From Nocardioides speluncae (GTDB lineage Bacteria > Actinomycetota > Actinomycetes > Propionibacteriales > Nocardioidaceae), in contig NZ_QEOO01000026.1 of NCBI RefSeq assembly GCF_003121585.1, forward strand, positions 164,472 through 228,471: a DNA stretch of 64,000 nucleotides. Direction: 5' to 3'. Numbering within the stretch: the stretch's first letter is position 1; every line of letters starts with the position of its first letter. Below, in pieces: positions 7,570 through 15,454 of this stretch. The position numbers and the translations under genes were made by a program. Under the pieces are notes generated by a model. The model did not search any database, had not been told where the DNA came from, and was given only the letters and a program-made list of their open reading frames with translations.

Positions 7570-8570
7570 TGAAGATCCTGGTGACCGGCGCGTCCGGGTT
7601 CGTCGGGGGCCGGGTGCTCGAGCTGGGCGGTGAAGGCACATTCGGGACGGGTCGTCGGCCGCCGGTTGAGGAGGTTGCGCAGCAACCGTCTCGAAACCAA
7701 GGCACCCGCTACCTCGGCGGCGTGGATCTCGGCCGCATCGAGAACGGCGAGATCCCCGGCCTGGCTGAGCTGATGGACGGGCAGCCGGACGCGGTCATCC
7801 ACTGCGCGGCCCGGGCAGCGCCGTACGGATCGAAGGTGCAGTTCCAGCGCGACAACGTCGACGCGACCCGCAACGTCGTGGAGTTCTGTGAGCGGCACGG
7901 CCGGCCGCGGCTGGTCTACGTCTCGTCGAGCTCGGTGCTCTACCGTGACGGCGACCAGCTGGACCTGACCGAGGAGTCGCCGGTCGGGCCGGGCTTCGCG
8001 AACGACTACGCGCGCACCAAGGCGGCCGGCGAGGAGATCACCCGCACCTATTCCGGCAGCTGGGTGATCGCCCGGCCACGAGCGGTGTTCGGGCCGGGCG
8101 ACACAGTGCTGTTCCCGCGGATCATCACGGCCGCCAAGGCCGGCAAGCTGCCGCTGCTGACCGGCCGCACGACGCCGGCGATGGGCGACGTGATCTACGT
8201 CGACAACCTGGCCGCCTACCTCCTGCAGCTGGCGCACCGGCCCGAGCTGAGCGGCGTCTACCACCTCACCAACGGCGCGCCGATCGACATGCAGTCGCTG
8301 CTGCTGCAGGTGCTGGACCGGCTCGGCTTCGCGCGACCGGACCGCGAGGTCTCACTGAGTACGGCGCTGCGCGCGGCCACCCTGATCGAGCGGACCTGGC
8401 GGGTGGTGCGGCTACGGGGCGAGCCGCCGATCACCCGGTACGGCGTCGGCGTACTGGCCTGGTCGAAGACCTTCGACCCGACCAAGATGCTGACCGACCT
8501 CGGCCCGCCGGCGATCTCGATCGACGAGGGCATCGAGCGGTTCGTGGCCTGGCAGAAGGAGCGGCTGTGA
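7569..8570 (+). CDS. NAD-dependent epimerase/dehydratase (extended SDR, OleD-like)
   Basis: The 333-aa extended short-chain dehydrogenase has MKILVTGASGFVGGRVLELG, giving the GxxGxxG dinucleotide fold at residues 7-13, a catalytic Tyr-Lys pair in NDYARTKAAGE and a Ser in YVSSSSVLY. It resembles 3-beta-HSD/OleD-type enzymes that act on beta-keto or beta-hydroxy substrates. Residues of about 32-44 (PPVEEVAQQPSRN) are encoded by a 35-bp palindromic repeat element at 7664-7698, which lengthens the loop after the first beta strand where the pyridine nucleotide is bound. The start overlaps the previous stop by one base. Confidence 0.86.
   Translation: MKILVTGASGFVGGRVLELGGEGTFGTGRRPPVEEVAQQPSRNQGTRYLGGVDLGRIENGEIPGLAELMDGQPDAVIHCAARAAPYGSKVQFQRDNVDATRNVVEFCERHGRPRLVYVSSSSVLYRDGDQLDLTEESPVGPGFANDYARTKAAGEEITRTYSGSWVIARPRAVFGPGDTVLFPRIITAAKAGKLPLLTGRTTPAMGDVIYVDNLAAYLLQLAHRPELSGVYHLTNGAPIDMQSLLLQVLDRLGFARPDREVSLSTALRAATLIERTWRVVRLRGEPPITRYGVGVLAWSKTFDPTKMLTDLGPPAISIDEGIERFVAWQKERL
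7664..7698. repeat. 35-bp palindromic REP-like element inside SDR gene
   Basis: The element opens GGTTGAGGAGGTTGC and ends CGTCTCGAAACC. It has outer complementary ends GGTT/AACC and an inner perfect stem GGTTGC-GCA-GCAACC at 7673-7687. I recall very similar intergenic repeats as abundant in Nocardioides genomes. Here it is translated in frame within the SDR protein. Family membership is from memory and not computed. Confidence 0.65.
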
Positions 8571-9733
8571 AGGCGTCGACTCTCGCCGGCGCGGCGTACC
8601 TCGCGCTGCTCGGCGGCAAAACCGTCGCCACCCTCCGCGGCGCCAGGCAGGCGCCCGCGCCGCGGGCGCCGTCGGACGAGGAGCTGGGCCGGGTCGTGGT
8701 CGCACAGCCGATCCTGTCCGGCGATCCGGGCCTGCGCGACGCCCTGGCCGACAACCTGCGCGAGCTCGCCGGTGCCTGGCTGGTCTGGCTGGTCGACGAC
8801 GATGACCCGGAGGCCCAGCGGATCGCCGCCGAGCTGGCCGACCACCACGTGCTGGTGATCAGCTGCCCGCCCGCGCCCGACGGCGTGAACCCAAAGCTGT
8901 GGAAGCTGCGGCGGGCGCTGGAGAAGTGCGGCGACAACGACGTGTTCGTGGTGCTGGACGACGACACCCGGCTCCCCGCGGCCAGCCTCGGCGCGCTGCT
9001 GGACGGCCTCGAGGACGGGATGGTCGCGACCGGGCTGCCGGCGTACCTGCCGAGCGAGACCCTCTGGGCTCGGCTGGTCGAGCAGTTCGTCGACAACAAC
9101 GCCGCGCTCACCTACCTCTCGCTGCCGCCGGTCACGCTGAACGGGATGACCTACGCGCTGCGGGTGCGCGACCTGCGCGCGCTCGGCGGGTTCGAGCCGG
9201 TGCAGCGCAGCCTGACCGACGACCTCGCGGTGGCCGGACTGGTGCACGGAGCGGGCGGCCGGATCGTGCAGACCGCCTCGCCGCAGTGGATCGCCACCAC
9301 CGTCGACGGGCCGGAGCAGTACGCGCGGATCATGCACCGCTGGTTCCTGTTCGCGACGATCCTGCTGAAGCGGCAGCCGCCGGGGATGGTGGCCGCGATC
9401 AGCGGGCTGCACGGCACTCCGCCGCTGCTGCTGTGGGCGGTGCTGGCCGGGTCGGTCCGGTCCCGGAAGCCGTGGCCGGCGCTCGTCGTGCTCGGTGTTC
9501 GCGCGGCGACGCTGGCCGGCGTACAGAAGCGCATCTACGGCCGCAGCCTGCACCGGCCGGTCACGTCGTTGGTCGCCGAGCTGACCCAGCCGGTGCACCT
9601 CACCCACGCCTCGGTACGCCGCACGATCACCTGGCGCACCCGGCGCTACCGGGTGGTGCGAAAGTCGCGGAGCGCCTTCCGCGCCACCCGGGGCTCCGCT
9701 GGCGTCGACGACGCCGACTTCAGGCCGATCTAA
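8567..9733 (+). CDS. family 2/21-type glycosyltransferase
   Basis: The 388-aa protein has a GT-A fold like ceramide glucosyltransferase-type enzymes: WLVWLVDDDDPEAQ, a metal-binding triad VVLDDDTRLPAA, SLTDDLAVAGLV in place of the usual acidic catalytic motif, and RIMHRWFLF matching the (Q/R)xxRW signature. An N-terminal hydrophobic stretch and a C-terminal segment (GTPPLLLWAVLAGSV) may anchor it to the membrane. It probably transfers a sugar from a nucleotide donor to a lipid acceptor. It overlaps the SDR gene by 4 bp (GTGA) and shares one base with the next gene. Confidence 0.82.
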   Translation: MKASTLAGAAYLALLGGKTVATLRGARQAPAPRAPSDEELGRVVVAQPILSGDPGLRDALADNLRELAGAWLVWLVDDDDPEAQRIAAELADHHVLVISCPPAPDGVNPKLWKLRRALEKCGDNDVFVVLDDDTRLPAASLGALLDGLEDGMVATGLPAYLPSETLWARLVEQFVDNNAALTYLSLPPVTLNGMTYALRVRDLRALGGFEPVQRSLTDDLAVAGLVHGAGGRIVQTASPQWIATTVDGPEQYARIMHRWFLFATILLKRQPPGMVAAISGLHGTPPLLLWAVLAGSVRSRKPWPALVVLGVRAATLAGVQKRIYGRSLHRPVTSLVAELTQPVHLTHASVRRTITWRTRRYRVVRKSRSAFRATRGSAGVDDADFRPI

Positions 9734-10293
9734 TGCTGCCGTTCCAGGTCGTCTTCCTCACCGGCCAGAGCGACCCGCGCTCGTGCGACCTGTCGCCGGC
9801 CCAGTGCGCCTTCCTCGACGCGCTGCCGGTGCCCGACGAGGCGAAGGCGCCGCTCAACTTCCCGTACGACGCCGCGATGCGCCCCTGGCGGAAGGTGCCA
9901 CTGTGGCTGGCGAGCGTGCGGCACGGGCGGCTGTTCCTGGCGATGCGCCGACCCGCCTTCTCAGAACACCGCGACGCCGTGATCGCCCAGCTCGACCGCG
10001 CCGACCGGACACTGGTGCTGGCGGGCAGCATCGGGCTGGACCTGCTCGGCCGGCTCGACCTGCCGCCCGAGCTGCTGGACCGGTTGAGCGTGTTCGCCTA
10101 CGGCCCGGTCGCGACCAGGCCGCCGGCCTGCGAGACGCTCCGCGTGTGCAGCCGCCAGGACTGGGTCGCGCGCTGCTTCCGATCAGGCCGTCGCGCCGAT
10201 GTGTACGTCGACAGCGGCCACCTCGACTACCTGGAGAACCCCGAGGTCGCGCGGCTGTGCCGCGACCTGCTGACCGAAGTGAGCACTCGATGA
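9733..10293 (+). CDS. conserved hypothetical protein of the lipid/glycosyl operon
   Basis: I do not recognise this 186-aa protein. It opens with MLPFQVVFLTGQSDPRSCDLS and has an apparent alpha/beta pattern, with a hydrophobic strand LVLAGSIGLDLLGRL in the middle and YVDSGHLDYLENPEVARL near the end. The Gly-Gln-Ser near the N-terminus recalls the nucleophile or phosphate loops of hydrolases or lipases but is no proof. No signal peptide or membrane segment is seen. TAATG and ATGA overlaps tie it to both glycosyltransferase genes, so it very likely works in the same pathway. Confidence 0.7.
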   Translation: MLPFQVVFLTGQSDPRSCDLSPAQCAFLDALPVPDEAKAPLNFPYDAAMRPWRKVPLWLASVRHGRLFLAMRRPAFSEHRDAVIAQLDRADRTLVLAGSIGLDLLGRLDLPPELLDRLSVFAYGPVATRPPACETLRVCSRQDWVARCFRSGRRADVYVDSGHLDYLENPEVARLCRDLLTEVSTR

Positions 10294-11540
10294 GTCTGAT
10301 CGACATCGTCGCGCCGCCGATGCGCGGCCACCTGCACCCGGCGCTCGGGATCGGCCGGGCGCTGGCCGAGGAGCACGACGTACGGGTGTTCAGCACCGCC
10401 GGCGCCCAGGCCGACATCGCTGCCGCCGGGCTGACCGGGATCGCCATCCTGGACGGCGGCGACGCCCGGATCGACGCGATCACCAGCCCGGAGGAGCCGA
10501 TCAACGGCAACCCGCGCAAGCTGATCGAGGAGTTCCGGGCGTCACTGGCGATCCAGGCCGACTTCCAGCGCGAGCTGCGCGCCGCGTGGCAGTCGCGGCG
10601 GCCGGACCTGGTGATCGCCGACTACGTGATCCCGTCGGTCGGACCAGCGGCGCAGGCCCTCGGCATCCCGTGGTGGACCGGCCACTCCTCGCCGTGCGTG
10701 ATCGAGGGTCGCCTCGGCCCGCCGGCGTACGTCGGCGGCTGGTCACCCGGCGAGGGGACGCTCGGCCGGCTGCGTGACGCGGCGGCCCGGCGTGGGGTGC
10801 GTGCCTTCAAGCGGACCGCGTTCCTGGTGGCACGGCGGCGGCTACGCGAGCTCGGCTTCACCGCGCCATACCGCGCGGACGGCTCGGAGGCGGCGTACTC
10901 CCCCGACGTGATCCTGGCCCAGATGCCGGCCGGCTTCGAGTTCGAGCGCTCGGTGCCGGAGTCGGTGGTCTGGGTCGGGCCGCTGCTCTACACCCCGCCG
11001 ACCGATGCGCCGCAGCCGCCGTTCGTCGAGGGCCGCCGGCACGTCCTGGTCACCGCCGGCACCCACCTCGCCTGGCACAAGCTGCAGCTCGTCGCCGCCG
11101 CCGAGGCGACCGCACGTCGGCTGCCGGACCTGGAGGTGCACGTCAGCCTGGGCCGAACCGATGCCGCGCCCGTCGCATCGGAGCTGCCCAACCTCGCCGT
11201 GCTGCCCTACGTCTCGTACGCGCGGGACCTGGCGCGCTACGACCTGGTCGCCCACCACGGCGGCTCCGGCGTACTCAACCAGACGCTGGCCGCCGGGCTG
11301 CCGTCGGTGGTGACGCCGGTGGACTACGACCAGTTCGACCACGCGGCGCGGATGGAGGCAGCCGGACTGGCGGTCCGCGCCGACCGGCTCGACAACCTTC
11401 CCACCGCGATCGAGGAGGCGCTGGGCCGTCCGGAGCTCGCTGCCGCCGCCCAGGTGTACGCCGACCGGATCGCCGCGGCTCCCGCGGCGGAAACGATTGC
11501 GACACTGGTGCGTGGACGGCTCGCGGTCGCCAGTCGATAG
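10290..11540 (+). CDS. MGT-family glycosyltransferase (GT1-like)
   Basis: The 416-aa GT-B enzyme starts MSLIDIVAPPMRGHLHPAL, the typical acceptor-side opening of macrolide/UDP-glycosyltransferases with a catalytic His in the RGHLHP loop. The donor-binding half ends with HHGGSGVLNQTLAAGLPSVV and PVDYDQFDHAARM, the expected HGG...G and DQ motifs. It should add a second sugar to the pathway product or to a lipid-linked aglycone. It is the last gene of the operon; six bases separate its stop from the convergent response regulator gene. Confidence 0.87.
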   Translation: MSLIDIVAPPMRGHLHPALGIGRALAEEHDVRVFSTAGAQADIAAAGLTGIAILDGGDARIDAITSPEEPINGNPRKLIEEFRASLAIQADFQRELRAAWQSRRPDLVIADYVIPSVGPAAQALGIPWWTGHSSPCVIEGRLGPPAYVGGWSPGEGTLGRLRDAAARRGVRAFKRTAFLVARRRLRELGFTAPYRADGSEAAYSPDVILAQMPAGFEFERSVPESVVWVGPLLYTPPTDAPQPPFVEGRRHVLVTAGTHLAWHKLQLVAAAEATARRLPDLEVHVSLGRTDAAPVASELPNLAVLPYVSYARDLARYDLVAHHGGSGVLNQTLAAGLPSVVTPVDYDQFDHAARMEAAGLAVRADRLDNLPTAIEEALGRPELAAAAQVYADRIAAAPAAETIATLVRGRLAVASR

Positions 11541-11546
11541 CCGCGG

Positions 11547-12200
11547 TTACGGCTCGAGACCGGACTGGATCGCGAAGACCACGAGCTGGGCGCGGTCGCG
11601 GGCGTGCAGCTTGACCATCGACCGGGAGACGTGGGTGCGCACGGTGTCCGGCGAGACCACCAGCTCTTCGGCGATCTCCGAGTTGGAGCGGCCGGTGGCG
11701 ACCCAGGCGACGATCTCCCGCTCGCGCTCGGTGAGGCGATGCAGCTCGGGGTGCGGCTCGGGCGCCGCGCGCCCCGTCGTACCGAAGTGCTCGATGACCC
11801 GACGGGTCACCGAGGGGGCGAGCAGCGAGCCGCCGTCGGCGACCACCCGGATCGCGTCGAGCAGCGCGCTCGGGTCGGCATCCTTCAGCAGGAACCCGCT
11901 CGCGCCCAGCCGGAGCGCCTCGAAGACGTACTCGTCGAGCTCGAAGGTCGTCAGCATCACCACGTGTACGCCGGTCAGGGCGGGGTCGGCCGCCACCTCG
12001 CGCAGCATGCCGAGCCCGTCGAGCACCGGCATCCGGATGTCGGAGAGGCAGACGTCGGGCTTCTCGCGGCGCAGCATCGCCAGGCCCGCCCGGCCGTCGG
12101 CCGCCTCGCCGGCCAGCTCCAGATCGGGCTCGCTGTTGATCAGCGTGGTCAGCCCCATCCGGACCAAGCCCTGGTCGTCGACGACCGCGACCCGGATCAT
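11547..12200 (-). CDS. NarL-family response regulator
   Basis: The 217-aa regulator has an N-terminal receiver domain (MIRVAVVDDQGLVRMG, phosphoacceptor Asp54 in VCLSDIRMPVLDG, switch Thr in VVMLTTFE, Lys in FLLKDADP) and a C-terminal LuxR HTH (LTEREREIVAWVATGRSNSE, then VVSPDTVRTHVSRSMVKL). Its start overlaps the end of the kinase gene in an ATGA, showing a single operon. Its likely target is the divergent ABC transporter at 13527, with a palindrome at 13438-13463 as candidate binding site. Confidence 0.93.
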   Translation of the reverse strand: MIRVAVVDDQGLVRMGLTTLINSEPDLELAGEAADGRAGLAMLRREKPDVCLSDIRMPVLDGLGMLREVAADPALTGVHVVMLTTFELDEYVFEALRLGASGFLLKDADPSALLDAIRVVADGGSLLAPSVTRRVIEHFGTTGRAAPEPHPELHRLTEREREIVAWVATGRSNSEIAEELVVSPDTVRTHVSRSMVKLHARDRAQLVVFAIQSGLEP

Positions 12201-13384
12201 GCGCCCACCCGCGCAGCCAGCGGAATGGTCGCGCGTACGGCGAACCCGCGGGCTCCGTTGAGCTGTGGCCCGGCCTCGAGCGTGCCGCCGAGCCGTTCGA
12301 CCCGCGTCCGCATGCCGCTGATGCCCATCCCGCCCGTGCCTCCCGTGTCGGTGCCGCTGTGCTCGCTCACGGCTCCACCCTGCCCGTCGTCGGCCACCGA
12401 CACCACCAGCGACCCGCCCTTGTCGGTCACGCCGACCTGCGCGGTGGTCGCGTCCGCGTGCCGCAGCACGTTGGTCAGCGACTCCTGCACCACGACGTAC
12501 GCCGCCTCGTCGACCTCGACCGGCAGCTCGCTGCCGACCGCGTTGCGGACCCGGACGTCCAGGCCGCCGGCCCGCACCCGGTCCACGAGCACCTCGAGGT
12601 CGGCCAGCCCGCGCCGTGGCGCCAGCTCGGCCGCCGCGGTGCCGGGCCGGAGCCGGGACAGCTCGGCCCGCAGCGCCTCCAGCGACTCGCGCGAGGTGTC
12701 CCGGATCGCCTCCAGCGAGGCCCGGGCGGCGGCCGGGTCCTTCTCCAGCACGTGCAGCGCCACCCCGGCCTGCATCGCGATCACCGCCAGCCCGTGGCCG
12801 ACGCCGTCGTGCAGGTCCTGGGCCATCCGTAGCTGCTCGACCGTCGCCGCTCGCTCCGCCCGCACCGCACGGGTCTCGCGCCGGTTGCGCAGGTTCGCGC
12901 CGATCGCGACGGCGGCGACGTTCAGGCCGATGATCGCGAGCGACTGGGCGAAGACCCCAGGGTCGTCGATGCCGCCCCAGGTGCTGAACATGCCGCCGAG
13001 CTCCAGCGCGAGCCCGAGCACGCCCCACCACAGCCAGCGCCGGACCGGCCAGTAGAACCCGACGGCGAAGCTGGCCACGATCGGAGTCAGGTAGACCGGC
13101 CCGTCGTCTCCCCCGATCAGCAGGTACGTCGCGACCAGCGCACCGATGGCGACGACGGTCGTCCGGGGCGCCCGGCGGGCCAGTGCTGGCGCCAGGGCCG
13201 CCAGCACGGCAATCACGACCGCCGCCTTCTCGGTCCCGGCCAGCGCGTGCAGCTCGGGCTCGCTTCCCCCTGGTCCGTCGCTGTCGTCCGCGGCGTTCGC
13301 GAAGAACGAGCCCACACCGACGAAGAGCGCCAGCGGTAGGGCCCAGCGAAGCTCCCGGACCGAGCCGCGCAACAACTGCATCAT
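12197..13384 (-). CDS. sensor histidine kinase (HisKA_3 type)
   Basis: The 395-aa kinase has about five hydrophobic segments in the first 200 residues (for example LRWALPLALFVGVGSFFANA and AAVVIAVLAALAPALA), then the HisKA_3 dimerisation helix QDLHDGVGHGLAVIAMQAG with the phosphoacceptor His, an N-box VVQESLTNVLRHADA and a G-box with DDGQGG and GGMGISGMRTRVERLGG. Little lies outside the membrane, so the signal is probably sensed in the bilayer, as with cell-envelope stress kinases beside ABC exporters. I chose ATG 13384; the longer open frame runs through the promoter of the divergent gene. Confidence 0.9.
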   Translation of the reverse strand: MMQLLRGSVRELRWALPLALFVGVGSFFANAADDSDGPGGSEPELHALAGTEKAAVVIAVLAALAPALARRAPRTTVVAIGALVATYLLIGGDDGPVYLTPIVASFAVGFYWPVRRWLWWGVLGLALELGGMFSTWGGIDDPGVFAQSLAIIGLNVAAVAIGANLRNRRETRAVRAERAATVEQLRMAQDLHDGVGHGLAVIAMQAGVALHVLEKDPAAARASLEAIRDTSRESLEALRAELSRLRPGTAAAELAPRRGLADLEVLVDRVRAGGLDVRVRNAVGSELPVEVDEAAYVVVQESLTNVLRHADATTAQVGVTDKGGSLVVSVADDGQGGAVSEHSGTDTGGTGGMGISGMRTRVERLGGTLEAGPQLNGARGFAVRATIPLAARVGA

Positions 13385-13437
13385 GCGTCCGACCTTAGGG
13401 CGCGCGAGGTCTGGCGTCGTACGACCCGGCGCGGGAC

Positions 13438-13463
13438 CGGCGTACGCAAACGTGCGTACGCCG
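13438..13463. promoter_or_regulatory. 11-bp perfect inverted repeat between kinase and ABC genes
   Basis: CGGCGTACGCA-AACG-TGCGTACGCCG lies in the 142-bp divergent region between the histidine kinase (start 13384) and the ABC ATPase (start 13527). Its symmetry fits a dimeric LuxR/NarL-type regulator, and the adjacent response regulator is the obvious candidate. As RNA it would also form a hairpin. Confidence 0.5.
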
Positions 13464-13526
13464 CGGCCGTTGAGTGCCGCTGCCGGGCGGACGTCGTACC
13501 GGCCGAATCTCGAGAGCGTTAGACCC

Positions 13527-14474
13527 ATGAACGAACTAGTGGTGGAAACCAAGGAGCTGACGAAGCGGTACGGCGACAGGCTCGCCGTCGACAAGGTCAG
13601 CATGACCGTGCACCGCGGCGAGGTCTACGGCTTCCTCGGCCCAAACGGGGCGGGCAAGACGACCACGCTGCGCATGGCGCTGGGACTGATCCGGCCGACC
13701 GCCGGCAGTGCCCGCGTCCTCGGGTCGCCCGCCGGGCGCCCCGAAGTGACCCAGAGGGTCGGCTCCCTGATCGAGGGCCCCGGCTTCTACCCGTATCTGT
13801 CCGGCCGGTCCAACCTGCAGGTGATGGCCCGCTACCGCGGCCTGCCGGACAGCGTCGTCGACGCGGCGCTGGAGCGGGTCGACCTGGCCTCGCGCGGCGG
13901 GGACAAGTTCAAGTCGTACTCGCTGGGCATGAAGCAGCGTCTCGGCGTCGCGTCGGCGCTGATGGGCGACCCGGACCTGATCGTGCTCGACGAGCCGACC
14001 AACGGCCTCGACCCGGCCGGCATGGCCGACATGCGGGCGCTGATCGTGGACCTGGCCCGCGGCGGCCAGACGGTGCTGCTGTCCAGTCACCTGCTGGCCG
14101 AGGTGCAGGAGATCTGCCACCGGGTCGGCGTCATCAACGGCGGCCGGCTGCTCAAGGAGTCGACGGTCGCGGACCTGCGTGGCGGTACGACGCTGCGGGT
14201 GCGCGCCACCCCGCTCGAGGAGGCGCTCGCCGTCGCGATGCGGATCGCCGGGGACGACAAAGTCGAGCTGGCCATCGACGACAACGGGGACTCGATCCGC
14301 CTCGCCGTCGACCCGGAGCGGGCGGCCGAAGTGACGCGCGAGCTGGTGCACGCCGGCGTCGACGTACACGAGGTCACCGCGTCGGAGCGGACGCTCGAGG
14401 AGGTCTTCTTCGAGATGACCGGCCCGGCCAACGGAAACAACAACCACACGAGCTCGAAGGAGAAGGTGTCATGA
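13527..14474 (+). CDS. ABC transporter ATP-binding protein
   Basis: The 315-aa ATPase has Walker A GPNGAGKTTTLR, Q-loop region RVGSLIEGPGFYPYLSG, signature YSLGMKQRLGVASAL, Walker B LIVLDEPTNGLDP and switch His in LLSSHLLAEVQ. The Q-loop motif and the C-terminal extension of about 90 residues (with ERTLEEVFFEMTG) are typical of DRA/bacitracin-type and antibiotic-exporter ATPases (CcmA/DrrA-like). Its stop overlaps the permease start (ATGA). It is divergent to the two-component system at 11547-13384, which probably controls it. Confidence 0.92.
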   Translation: MNELVVETKELTKRYGDRLAVDKVSMTVHRGEVYGFLGPNGAGKTTTLRMALGLIRPTAGSARVLGSPAGRPEVTQRVGSLIEGPGFYPYLSGRSNLQVMARYRGLPDSVVDAALERVDLASRGGDKFKSYSLGMKQRLGVASALMGDPDLIVLDEPTNGLDPAGMADMRALIVDLARGGQTVLLSSHLLAEVQEICHRVGVINGGRLLKESTVADLRGGTTLRVRATPLEEALAVAMRIAGDDKVELAIDDNGDSIRLAVDPERAAEVTRELVHAGVDVHEVTASERTLEEVFFEMTGPANGNNNHTSSKEKVS

Positions 14475-15337
14475 CTGGGGCAATCACTGACGTAATGCGC
14501 AGCACCCGCGCGGAGCTGCTGCGGTTCCGCCGGTGGCCGGCGGTCTGGGTGACCATCGGGGCCTGGCTGACGATGACCGCGCTGTTCGCCTACGTGTTCA
14601 ACTACGTGTCGTACGCGACCGGCGACGGGTCGTTCTCCAACGAGGGCACCTCCACCGATGCGCTGCTCGCCGACCTGCTGCCGGCAGCGGTGCCCCAGGC
14701 GGTCGCCCAGGGCATGCCGATGTTCGGCGGCGCGATGATGATGGTGCTCGGCGCGATCGTGGCCGGCAACGGCTTCGGCTGGGGCACCTGGAAGACCGTG
14801 TTCACCCAGGGTCCGTCCCGGCAGTCGGCGGTGCTCGGCTCGCTGGCAGCACTGACCGTGGCCGTGGCCACGACCGTCGTGATCACCATGGTGTTCGCCT
14901 TCGGGATCTCGCTCGGGATCACTGGGGTGGAGTCGCAGAGCTTGGTCTGGCCGTCGCTCGGTGAGCTGGGCCGCGGACTGGGTGGCGGCATGCTGGTGAT
15001 GGAGATGTGGGCGCTGGCGGGCTTCCTGCTCGGCATCCTCGCGAAGGGCCCGGCGCTCTCGGTCGGCCTCGGCCTGACCTGGGCGCTGGTGCTCGAGAAC
15101 CTGCTCCGCGGCGTCGGCAGCCTGCTGTCCGCGGTGGAGACGATGACCACCTACCTGCCCGGCACCGCCGCCGGCTCGCTGATCGGGGCCATCGTCGACC
15201 CGCCCTCGAGCGGCGACGGCACCCCAGGCGTACTCACGGTCCTGTCCGGCACCGAGGCCCTGGTCACGGTCGGCGTGTACGCCGTGATCCTGCCGCTGAT
15301 CGCGCTCGTCCTGATGCGCCGCCGCGACGTCGCCTAA
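14471..15337 (+). CDS. ABC transporter permease (ABC-2 type)
   Basis: The 288-aa permease has about six membrane segments, including an early one (VWVTIGAWLTMTALFAYVF), GGAMMMVLGAIVAGNGFGWG and a final TVGVYAVILPLIALVLM. The GNGFGWGTWKTVFTQGPSR stretch is typical of the ABC-2 family, where the ATPase coupling helix is expected. With the ATPase upstream it forms a likely exporter of an antimicrobial or envelope-active compound. The 31-bp repeat cluster begins 4 bp after the stop codon. Confidence 0.88.
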   Translation: MTGAITDVMRSTRAELLRFRRWPAVWVTIGAWLTMTALFAYVFNYVSYATGDGSFSNEGTSTDALLADLLPAAVPQAVAQGMPMFGGAMMMVLGAIVAGNGFGWGTWKTVFTQGPSRQSAVLGSLAALTVAVATTVVITMVFAFGISLGITGVESQSLVWPSLGELGRGLGGGMLVMEMWALAGFLLGILAKGPALSVGLGLTWALVLENLLRGVGSLLSAVETMTTYLPGTAAGSLIGAIVDPPSSGDGTPGVLTVLSGTEALVTVGVYAVILPLIALVLMRRRDVA

Positions 15338-15341
15338 GCAC

Positions 15342-15454
15342 GCCGACCCGGCCCTTGTTGACGCCTGAGAACGCCGACCCGGCCCTTGTTGACACAGATG
15401 TCGTCAACACGGGCCGGGTCGGTGCAATTTCAGGTCAATACGGGCCGGGTCAGC
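15342..15454. repeat. 31-bp-period repeat cluster, copy locus 1
   Basis: A 21-bp core GCCGACCCGGCCCTTGTTGAC occurs at 15342-15362 and again at 15373-15393, exactly 31 bp apart. It is followed by two inverted copies at about 15403-15425 and 15434-15454. The inverted copies can pair with the direct ones, so RNA from either strand would fold into a large hairpin. The cluster lies between two convergent genes, and the last copy includes the stop codon of the downstream methyltransferase gene. The same core family recurs at 63660-63803. Confidence 0.85.

Noticed and set aside
9733..10293. A serine hydrolase from the GQS near the N-terminus
   Set aside because: The surrounding residues do not make a GxSxG motif and no His/Asp partners could be assigned.
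12197..13031. Extension of the response regulator frame upstream to 13031, suggesting a hybrid kinase-regulator
   Set aside because: The extra part is an out-of-frame reading of the kinase gene; the regulator starts at ATG 12200 within an ATGA overlap.
15342..15454. Simple rho-independent terminator
   Set aside because: The hairpin potential is real, but two tandem copies with fixed 31-bp spacing and a second distant locus call for a repeat-family explanation; I kept it as repeat.
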